Part shown: one piece after another, positions 4,758-9,478 of the stretch
How the letters are laid out: each line of letters begins with the position of its first letter
How positions within the stretch are numbered: position 1 is the first letter of the stretch
DNA from: Clostridiales bacterium
GTDB taxonomy: Bacteria > Bacillota > Clostridia > Oscillospirales > Butyricicoccaceae
Assembly: GCA_019421385.1 (NCBI GenBank)
Contig: JAHZFK010000011.1
Coordinates: forward strand, 1 to 9,478
Length of the DNA stretch: 9,478 bases
Reading direction: 5' to 3'
Translations under genes and position numbers: made by a program
Notes under the pieces: model-generated
The model's database searches: none
Seen by the model: only the letters and a program-made list of their open reading frames with translations
Told to the model about the DNA's origin: nothing

Positions 4758-5816
4758 TTATTTGGAATGATCCGTAAAAACAACTAGATCACTGTTATAT
4801 TTGGTGCGAATGGCAATATCTGTGTATAGCAAAGCGTTGTCTGGCATCTTATGGTGCATCAGATATTCATAGAGTAGAAATGGTGGTTGATATCCCTGTT
4901 GAAAAGCATCTTGATCGAGTACAATACTTAAACTATCCGATTGCAGTAAACGCATATTGGGTTCATTAAGGTCAAAAGCGATAATTTTGACTTTGCCTTT
5001 TCGGTCTTCTTCTTCTACCGCCTGACAGACACCTTCCTGTCCGTTTGACGCGACATAGATGCCAACTAGATCCGGATTCTCGCGCAGAGCGTGCTGTGTA
5101 ATTTCGTGTGCATAATCATTCCGGTCAAAGCAAGGCTGAAACGGCATGATGCGCAAATTATGTGTGTTCTGTTGATTCAGTGTATCTAAAAATCCGTTTA
5201 GGCGATTATTATGCGCAGTGTTGTTCAGATGTCCGGCAAGCGGAAGTATCTTACTGTTGTCAGAGAGCATCTGACACATTAGCCCGGCGGCTGTTTGTCC
5301 TGCGCGGTAATTATCCATGCCGATAAAACAGATCCGCTTGCTGCCAGGAACATCAGAATTCAAAGTGATTACAGGGATACCTTGTTCATACAGTCCATTG
5401 ATGCATTGCCGCAGCTCGGCTGTGTTATTTGGTGAGATTGCAAGACCTTGTATGCCCTGTGAAGTCAATTCTTCGATATTTTCCAGAACAAGTTCTTCGT
5501 CCAATCCGCGTAACTCACGGACGATCAGCTCCACACCGGATGAACGCAACTCGTCCGCGGCACGTCGAAGCCCTTCCAGAACAATTTGCATGGTTGGCGT
5601 TTCGACAGACTGCAGAATGGCGCCAATTTTAAAATCACGCTTTGTCCTTACCAGTGCCTGCCCCACCAGATTGGGTTTATAGCCCAGTTCCTCTGCAATA
5701 CGCTGAATACGCGCGGCAACCTCTGGGTTGACACGCCCACGATTATGCAGTGCGCGATCGACTGTGCCGCGGGACACACCGGCTAATTCAGCAATTTGCT
5801 GCGCGGTAACTGCCAT
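4758..5816 (-). CDS. LacI-family transcriptional regulator, probably of inositol/sugar use
   Basis: 352 residues, the usual LacI/GalR size. The N-terminal helix-turn-helix (residues 1-25: VTAQQIAELAGVSRGTVDRA) and hinge-like NRGRV...ELGYKPN are textbook for the family. The rest is a periplasmic-binding-protein-like effector domain (KIGAILQSVETPTMQIVLEG onward; then GIQGLAISPNN, GIPVITLNSDVPGSKRICFI and DLVGIYVASNG). I start at the ATG at 5816, because GGGGGAGG (5825-5832) sits 8 nt upstream. A longer frame from 5867 has no such support. It is divergent from the GPH symporter gene and lies beside iolG and an iolI-like gene, so the likely effector is an inositol isomer or its oxidised product. 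That is inferred from context. Candidate operators lie upstream of the symporter and iolG. Confidence 0.9.
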   Translation of the reverse strand: MAVTAQQIAELAGVSRGTVDRALHNRGRVNPEVAARIQRIAEELGYKPNLVGQALVRTKRDFKIGAILQSVETPTMQIVLEGLRRAADELRSSGVELIVRELRGLDEELVLENIEELTSQGIQGLAISPNNTAELRQCINGLYEQGIPVITLNSDVPGSKRICFIGMDNYRAGQTAAGLMCQMLSDNSKILPLAGHLNNTAHNNRLNGFLDTLNQQNTHNLRIMPFQPCFDRNDYAHEITQHALRENPDLVGIYVASNGQEGVCQAVEEEDRKGKVKIIAFDLNEPNMRLLQSDSLSIVLDQDAFQQGYQPPFLLYEYLMHHKMPDNALLYTDIAIRTKYNSDLVVFTDHSK

Positions 5817-5847
5817 ATTTTTGCCTCCCCCTAATCTTTGTATATTA

Positions 5848-5875
5848 AGTATATCATATTGTAACAATGGTGCAA
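5848..5875 (-). promoter_or_regulatory. Promoter of the lacI-type regulator
   Basis: On the minus strand there is TTGCAC (5875-5870), a 16-nt spacer and TATACT (5853-5848). One copy of the TGCGTGCA word (5881-5888) lies 5 bp upstream of the -35 box, which could mean control of the regulator's own transcription. Confidence 0.55.
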
Positions 5876-5880
5876 TCTTT

Positions 5881-5967
5881 TGCGTGCATTTTGCTCATGC
5901 TGTGCCGTACATTTTGTACTGCAGTGTCTCAGCAAAAGTCACACATGAATGCACGCGATTGCACGCA
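5881..5967. promoter_or_regulatory. Cluster of TGCGTGCA / TGCACGCA words upstream of lacI-type gene
   Basis: TGCGTGCA lies at 5881-5888, TGCACGCG at 5950-5957 and TGCACGCA at 5960-5967. The last two are direct repeats 10 bp apart, one helical turn. They overlap a 14-bp palindrome TGCA-nn-CG-nn-TGCA (5950-5963) with a central CG, the shape expected of a LacI-family operator. The same word recurs between the symporter and iolG (7811-7837 and 7909-7916). A small separate palindrome, GTACA-TTT-TGTAC, lies at 5907-5919. Confidence 0.5.
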
Positions 5968-6113
5968 ACTCATTCTGTTTTTTCGTCAATACAACAAAGC
6001 CACGCCAGTATATTTTTTTGCATATCACGAAAATGGCTAAATTAAAGTTTTTTCGGTTTTTTATTCTTGAAAATAAAAGAAATTGGTGATAGTCTTTAAA
6101 CATGAATAAATTT

Positions 6114-6148
6114 AGTTCAGTGCCTGTAAAAATATAGTCCACTGAACT
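6114..6148. repeat. 9-bp inverted repeat in the regulator/symporter spacer
   Basis: AGTTCAGTG (6114-6122) and CACTGAACT (6140-6148) are exact reverse complements around a 17-nt A+T-rich loop. No T-run follows. It could be a regulatory hairpin or a protein site with widely spaced arms. The rest of the spacer between 5889 and 6174 shows no gene. Confidence 0.45.
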
Positions 6149-6166
6149 GGAGAAAATCAAAAGTAT

Positions 6167-6196
6167 TTCATTTTTGCGTTCTCGTGAACATATTAA
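6167..6196 (+). promoter_or_regulatory. Operator and probable promoter of the symporter gene
   Basis: The 16-mer TGCGTTCTCGTGAACA (6175-6190) contains GTTC-TCGT-GAAC, a palindrome with a central CG as in LacI-family operators. It is identical to 7978-7993 upstream of iolG. A modest promoter brackets it: TTCATT (6167-6172), 18 nt, TATTAA (6191-6196), which would place the operator exactly in the spacer. The promoter is less certain than the operator. Confidence 0.6.
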
Positions 6197-6251
6197 ATCT
6201 TCTTCTTCATTTTTCGTTTCGGGGGTTGGCATCCGCCCTGAAATGTGCAGT

Positions 6252-6271
6252 ATGGTATCCTTCGATACTAT
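6252..6271 (+). repeat. Small hairpin in the symporter mRNA leader
   Basis: ATGGTATC (6252-6259) pairs with GATACTAT (6264-6271) with one G-T pair and a CTTC loop. It ends about 21 nt before the Shine-Dalgarno sequence, so it leaves the start accessible. It could stabilise the 5' end. Confidence 0.4.
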
Positions 6272-6306
6272 GAACGAAATGAGATATTCAAGAAGGAGTG
6301 TAGCAA

Positions 6307-7749
6307 ATGAAAGGCGGAATTGCAGAACTTTTAAACTTTAAGCAGAAGCGAAAGAATATGGATGAGTTCATCAAAGTCCCGGTATCCGAGAAGCTGGCCT
6401 ATTGTTTTGGTGATCCTGCGCTGACGTTGATGTATACCATGACTTCAACGCTGCTCATCTATTTTTACACCAATGTAGTTGGCATTTCAGCCGGTGCAGT
6501 TGGCATGATCATGCTGGTTTCTCGTATTTTCGATGGTTTTTCCGATGTAGCAATGGGTGCAATTATCGATCGTACTCATTCCAAATACGGCAAAGCGCGC
6601 ATCTGGATTCTACGACTGACAGTGCCGTATGCCGTTGCTGCCGTACTGTTGTTTACTATGCCGGATGTCGGTGATATGGGCAAGATCCTCTACGCTTTTG
6701 TTACCTACAATCTGATGAACACGGTGGTTTATACGGCGATCAGTCAGCCGTTTCATGCTTTGGGGTCTCTAATGACTCGAGATCACAGAGATCGAGATAC
6801 TATCAGCAATGTCCGTATGATGTTATCCATCACAGCGAGCATGATCATTACTGCATTTACCCTACCGCTGATCAACTATGTTTCTGATGTAACGGGAAAA
6901 GAGCAGTTCTCCTGGATTCTGGTTACCGGCGCTTATGCCATTATTTCGGTCTTCGTCCTATTAAATACCTATGCTACTTGCACGGAGCGCGTGCAGGCCG
7001 CCCCGCAGACAAAAAAGGAGAACATTCCTTTCTGGAGGGCGTTTAAGATCACCTTTACCAACCGGTATTTCTTGATTGCGCTTGGTCTGATGATTACTTA
7101 TACTGCGTATCAGGTGATTATCGGCACCGATCTGACTTATTATTGCCAATATGTTCTGGGGGATAAGAATCTGGTTATGCCGCTGTCGTCGGCAGAAAAA
7201 ATCTGCACCATTGTTGGTATCGCCATGTTGCCCAAGCTGCTGCCGCGCTTCGGTAAGCGCAATCTGATCTGCTTTGGCTGTGCGATGGGGGTGATTGGTC
7301 AGCTTTTGTTCCTTATCAACTCCACCAGCGTATCGCTGGGCGTAGTTTCCTGCATTATCCGTGGTTTTGGTATCGCGCCGTTCTATGGTGTGCAGTATTC
7401 TCTGCCCGGTGACGCCATTGAATATGGACATTGGAAACACGGCCTGCGAGTGGAAGGCTTGATGTTCTCGTCGATGAGCATGGGACAGAAGGCTGGTTCG
7501 GGTTTCACGCAGGCGATCATGGGCGGCATCTTGTCCATGGCGGCGTTTGATGGCCTGAAAGCGACTGCCGCAGAGCAGACAGTGGAAGCGATTGCAACGA
7601 TCGAAGCGTTTTATCTCTATGTTCCGATCGCTTTGTGGGCTATCATGTTTATTATTGCTTCTTTCTACAAGCTTGACAAGAGCTATGACAAGATGATGCG
7701 TGAACTGTTGGAACGCGAAGGGAAAAGCGCCGAATTACAAGAAGTATAA
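6307..7749 (+). CDS. GPH-family (MelB-like) cation symporter, probable inositol importer
   Basis: 480 residues, typical for the glycoside-pentoside-hexuronide:cation symporter family of the major facilitator superfamily, an inner-membrane protein with about 12 helices. The family signature is clear: EKLAYCFGD near residue 28, SRIFDGFSDVAMGAIIDRTH (72-91), then YGKARIW (94-100). Asp76 and Asp80 correspond to the paired helix-II aspartates (Asp55/Asp59 in MelB) that bind the coupling cation. The second half has the PFYGVQYSLPGDAIEYG motif. AAGGAG (6293-6298) is 8 nt before the ATG; Met18 (6358) is a weaker alternative start. It is divergent from the LacI-type regulator and shares its operator word with iolG, so an inositol isomer is the likely substrate (inference). 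A strong terminator ends its transcript. Confidence 0.9.
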   Translation: MKGGIAELLNFKQKRKNMDEFIKVPVSEKLAYCFGDPALTLMYTMTSTLLIYFYTNVVGISAGAVGMIMLVSRIFDGFSDVAMGAIIDRTHSKYGKARIWILRLTVPYAVAAVLLFTMPDVGDMGKILYAFVTYNLMNTVVYTAISQPFHALGSLMTRDHRDRDTISNVRMMLSITASMIITAFTLPLINYVSDVTGKEQFSWILVTGAYAIISVFVLLNTYATCTERVQAAPQTKKENIPFWRAFKITFTNRYFLIALGLMITYTAYQVIIGTDLTYYCQYVLGDKNLVMPLSSAEKICTIVGIAMLPKLLPRFGKRNLICFGCAMGVIGQLLFLINSTSVSLGVVSCIIRGFGIAPFYGVQYSLPGDAIEYGHWKHGLRVEGLMFSSMSMGQKAGSGFTQAIMGGILSMAAFDGLKATAAEQTVEAIATIEAFYLYVPIALWAIMFIIASFYKLDKSYDKMMRELLEREGKSAELQEV

Positions 7750-7754
7750 GCGTT

Positions 7755-7797
7755 ATCCGCCGGAAGACAATACTTGATGTCTTCCGGCGGATTTTTT
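7755..7797 (+). terminator. Strong intrinsic terminator after the symporter gene
   Basis: A perfect 15-bp G+C-rich stem, ATCCGCCGGAAGACA (7755-7769) with TGTCTTCCGGCGGAT (7778-7792), an 8-nt loop and six T (7792-7797). It begins 6 bp after the stop codon and separates the symporter from iolG, so iolG needs its own promoter. Confidence 0.93.
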
Positions 7798-7810
7798 ATA
7801 TGATAAATAA

Positions 7811-7916
7811 TGCGTGCATTATTATAGTATGCACGCAAAAACTGTTGTTATTCTGACCAAAATAGGATAGAACACATCTTCCATATGTTACAAATAAAGT
7901 AATGAAAATGCGTGCT
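7811..7916. promoter_or_regulatory. TGCGTGCA inverted pair and extra copy upstream of iolG
   Basis: TGCGTGCA (7811-7818) and TGCACGCA (7830-7837) form an exact inverted pair with an 11-nt A+T-rich gap, so half-site centres are 19 bp apart. A near copy, TGCGTGCT, lies at 7909-7916, just before a TATAAT (7927-7932) that lacks a good -35. The same word occurs upstream of the regulator gene. This is a recurring protein-binding site by appearance; the binding protein is not identified. Nothing else gene-like is seen in 7798-8124 apart from the promoter and a leader hairpin. Confidence 0.5.
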
Positions 7917-7976
7917 TTTGTTAGATTATAATAGAAATTGCAAATAATATTTGTACATTAGTCAAATAAATTTTGC

Positions 7977-8005
7977 TTGCGTTCTCGTGAACACAATGAT
8001 ACAAT
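7977..8005 (+). promoter_or_regulatory. iolG promoter with overlapping LacI-type operator
   Basis: TTGCGT (7977-7982), a 17-nt spacer and TACAAT (8000-8005) form a good sigma-A promoter. The operator word TGCGTTCTCGTGAACA (7978-7993) covers the -35 and half the spacer. Extended to 18 bp (ending ACACA) it is a near-perfect palindrome around a central CG. A bound repressor would exclude RNA polymerase. A lone half-site, GAACGCA, recurs at 8031-8037, shortly after the predicted start. Confidence 0.72.
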
Positions 8006-8055
8006 CATTTCGAAGAAGAGAAAAGATTCTGAACGCAAAAAACCACAATCCAAGT

Positions 8056-8080
8056 GTCCGCGGCCTGCCAAACCGCAGAC
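8056..8080 (+). repeat. Imperfect hairpin in the iolG leader
   Basis: GTCCGCGG (8056-8063) pairs with CCGCAGAC (8073-8080) with one mismatch and a 9-nt loop. The leader between the predicted start (about 8012) and the ATG is about 113 nt. The hairpin ends 31 nt before the ribosome-binding site. No riboswitch fold is recognised. Confidence 0.3.
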
Positions 8081-8124
8081 AAAGCCATTATCTACAAGTT
8101 CAATATTATATGGAGGTATTTCTC

Positions 8125-9138
8125 ATGGAACTCAAAATTGCAGTTATCGGTTGCGGCATGATTGGCCGCGAACACATCGAGCGCATTCAGAACCGTATCC
8201 GCGGTGCGGAGGTAGTTGCCGTATGCGATGTATTTGAAGAGGGCGCGAAGAAGGGCGCGGAGATTGCGGGCGGCAACGTTAAGGTCTACACCGACTTTAA
8301 TGCCGCCATCAACGATCCGGACGTTAACGCCGTTGTCGTCACCACCCCGGGCGCGTTCCACAAGGACCCGGTCATTGCAGCGATTCAGGCCGGCAAGCCG
8401 GTGTTCAGCGAAAAGCCGCTGGCGAATACCGCGGCGGACTGCAAGGCAGTCGTGGATGCCGAAATGGCATCCGGCAAGCATCTGGTACAGGTCGGCTTCA
8501 TGCGCCGCTACGACCGCGGCTACAAGCAGGTCAAGGAGCTGATTGATTCGGGCAAGTTCGGCGCACCGATGGTTATTAAGTGCACGCACCGCGCAGACGG
8601 CGTTGCGCCGGATTACACCACCGCGATGGCAGTCACCGATACCGCGATTCACGAAATCGACGTGCTGCCGTGGCTGATTGGCGACGAGTGGGACGAAGTG
8701 CAGTGCATTATGCCCAAGACCTCGTCTAAGGCGCATGAAGGTCTCAAGGACCCGCAGATCATGATTATGAAGACCAAGGGCGGTATCGTTAACGTGCTCG
8801 AGGTCAACGTCAACTGTGGCTTTGGCTATGACATCAACTGCGAGGTGGTGTGCGAAAACGGCGTTATCAACCTGCCGTGCCCGTCCTTCCCGACCGTTCG
8901 TTTTGAAAACAAGGTTTCTACCAAGATCGAGGACAACTGGATTCTGCGCTTCATCGACTCCTACGACGTTGAGATTCAGGACTGGGTCGACCATGCCGTT
9001 AAGGGTGAGACCGGCGGCTCGTCCGCGTGGGACGGCTATGTTGCATCCATCACCGCGGACGCGCTGGTAAAGAGCCAGACCTCGGGCAAGCCGGAGAAGG
9101 TTGTCACCGGCGGCACTCCGGATTTCTACAAAAAGTAA
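8125..9138 (+). CDS. iolG: Inositol 2-dehydrogenase (Gfo/Idh/MocA family)
   Basis: 337 residues, full length for the family. It oxidises myo-inositol (or a related isomer) to the 2-keto inosose with NAD+ in the cytoplasm, the first step of inositol catabolism. The N-terminal Rossmann fold has GCGMIG (9-14) after a hydrophobic strand and an acidic residue after the second strand (VVAVCD, 30-35). EKPLA supplies the catalytic lysine (Lys97). TDTAIHEIDVLPWL (171-184) supplies Asp172 and His176, matching the Bacillus IolG active-site segment. GGAGG (8112-8116) lies 8 nt before the ATG. The frame is open further upstream but that part is non-coding. Codon use is strongly biased to C/G-ending codons compared with the regulator and symporter, suggesting high expression. 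The gene is followed at 33 bp by an iolI-like gene, presumably in one operon. Confidence 0.9.
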   Translation: MELKIAVIGCGMIGREHIERIQNRIRGAEVVAVCDVFEEGAKKGAEIAGGNVKVYTDFNAAINDPDVNAVVVTTPGAFHKDPVIAAIQAGKPVFSEKPLANTAADCKAVVDAEMASGKHLVQVGFMRRYDRGYKQVKELIDSGKFGAPMVIKCTHRADGVAPDYTTAMAVTDTAIHEIDVLPWLIGDEWDEVQCIMPKTSSKAHEGLKDPQIMIMKTKGGIVNVLEVNVNCGFGYDINCEVVCENGVINLPCPSFPTVRFENKVSTKIEDNWILRFIDSYDVEIQDWVDHAVKGETGGSSAWDGYVASITADALVKSQTSGKPEKVVTGGTPDFYKK

Positions 9139-9171
9139 GAAAAGGAAACGTTCAGAAGGGAGAAAATCACC

Positions 9172-9478
9172 ATGAAAATCGGATTTAACGAAGGCTGCAA
9201 CCGTTTCTGCGAAAACCATTCCGTACTCGAAGACCTCGACCTGTGTGAGAAGTACGGCTTTGACTACATCGACATCCAGTCCGAGTGCCTGGATCGCGAA
9301 ATCGCGGCGGGCAAGTACACGATCGACGATCTGGCGGCGTGGTTCGCTGACCCGTCCCACAAGCTGCGCATGCTGTCCTACAATGCACTGATCTTCTTCA
9401 ACATGAAGCAGACGCAGGCAGAAAAGGACGAGGTGATGGCAAAGCTGGACCAGATCATCGCAGACTGCCTCAAACTGC
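9172..9478 (+). CDS. iolI: Inosose isomerase, IolI-like (partial, runs off the end)
   Basis: The first 102 residues of a TIM-barrel sugar phosphate isomerase/epimerase-family protein. The start MKIGFNEGCN, then LEDLDLCEKYGFDYIDIQ (19-36), YTIDDLAAWF (49-58) and LSYNALIFFN (68-77), follows the same order and spacing as Bacillus IolI (which has CFNEAT, LDLELCEKHGYDYIEI, LDDLAEYF and LALNALVFFN). IolI interconverts 2-keto-myo-inositol and 1-keto-D-chiro-inositol, using a metal bound further along the barrel, outside the window. AAGGGAG (9156-9162) is 9 nt before the ATG. It lies 33 bp after iolG with no terminator between, so they are probably co-transcribed. The remaining two thirds cannot be judged; another member of the fold (IolE, IolH) is a less likely alternative. 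Confidence 0.8.
   Translation, partial: MKIGFNEGCNRFCENHSVLEDLDLCEKYGFDYIDIQSECLDREIAAGKYTIDDLAAWFADPSHKLRMLSYNALIFFNMKQTQAEKDEVMAKLDQIIADCLKL

Noticed and set aside
5939..6232. Leftward 97-residue open frame in the regulator/symporter spacer
   Set aside because: It overlaps operator and repeat elements, has no ribosome-binding site, and composition is that of intergenic DNA.
7951..8124. Upstream in-frame extension of iolG
   Set aside because: The extension runs through the predicted promoter and operator; the ATG at 8125 has a proper GGAGG and matches the family's N-terminus.
8006..8124. Possible riboswitch in the iolG leader
   Set aside because: Only one small imperfect hairpin is visible, with no terminator/antiterminator pair and no recognisable aptamer.
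8092..9360. Leftward 422-residue open frame antisense to iolG
   Set aside because: A long antisense frame is expected from strongly biased, C/G-ending codons; the plus strand encodes an unmistakable dehydrogenase.

Overview
The window looks like a piece of a gut-type Clostridia genome (Oscillospiraceae / Ruminococcaceae-like). This is an inference from strong GGAGG ribosome-binding sites, consensus sigma-A promoters, a DUF6076-type protein of the kind found in gut Firmicutes mobile elements, and a Bacillus-like inositol module. Base composition changes along the window. The left accessory part and the inositol genes are moderately G+C rich, whereas a central gene (2896-4395) and its flanks are clearly A+T rich.

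Left part (1-1706): this appears to be the edge of an integrative or plasmid-like element. A gene pointing left begins just outside the window, with its Shine-Dalgarno at 1-9. A gene-free stretch (10-333) follows, carrying three exact copies of an 11-bp iteron-like word and a 15-bp inverted repeat. Next come a small excisionase-like helix-turn-helix gene on the minus strand (334-534) and a divergent DUF6076-like gene (673-1671). Between them, two promoters with identical hexamers (TTGACA / TATTAT) face each other around a palindrome, an arrangement suited to a mutually exclusive switch.

Centre (1707-4757): an 847-bp IS5-family (IS427-like) insertion sequence has perfect 19-bp terminal inverted repeats and a transposase split between two frames. 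Beyond a bipartite hairpin lies a single A+T-rich gene with its own promoter. It encodes a 499-residue protein with a C-terminal PD-(D/E)XK nuclease signature. It is the best candidate for a poorly described (possibly anti-phage) function. A gene-free stretch with a long near-perfect hairpin follows.

Right part (4758-9478): a sugar-alcohol utilisation locus. A LacI-family regulator (minus strand) is divergent from a GPH-family cation symporter. A very strong intrinsic terminator follows, then a separate promoter drives iolG (inositol 2-dehydrogenase) and an IolI-like inosose isomerase that runs off the end. An identical 16-bp word containing a palindrome with a central CG (LacI-type operator architecture) lies upstream of both the symporter and iolG. 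At iolG it overlaps the -35 box and the spacer of a good promoter. A second word (TGCGTGCA / TGCACGCA) recurs in both non-coding regions. The simplest reading is inducer-controlled uptake of an inositol isomer, oxidation to an inosose, and isomerisation of the inosose.
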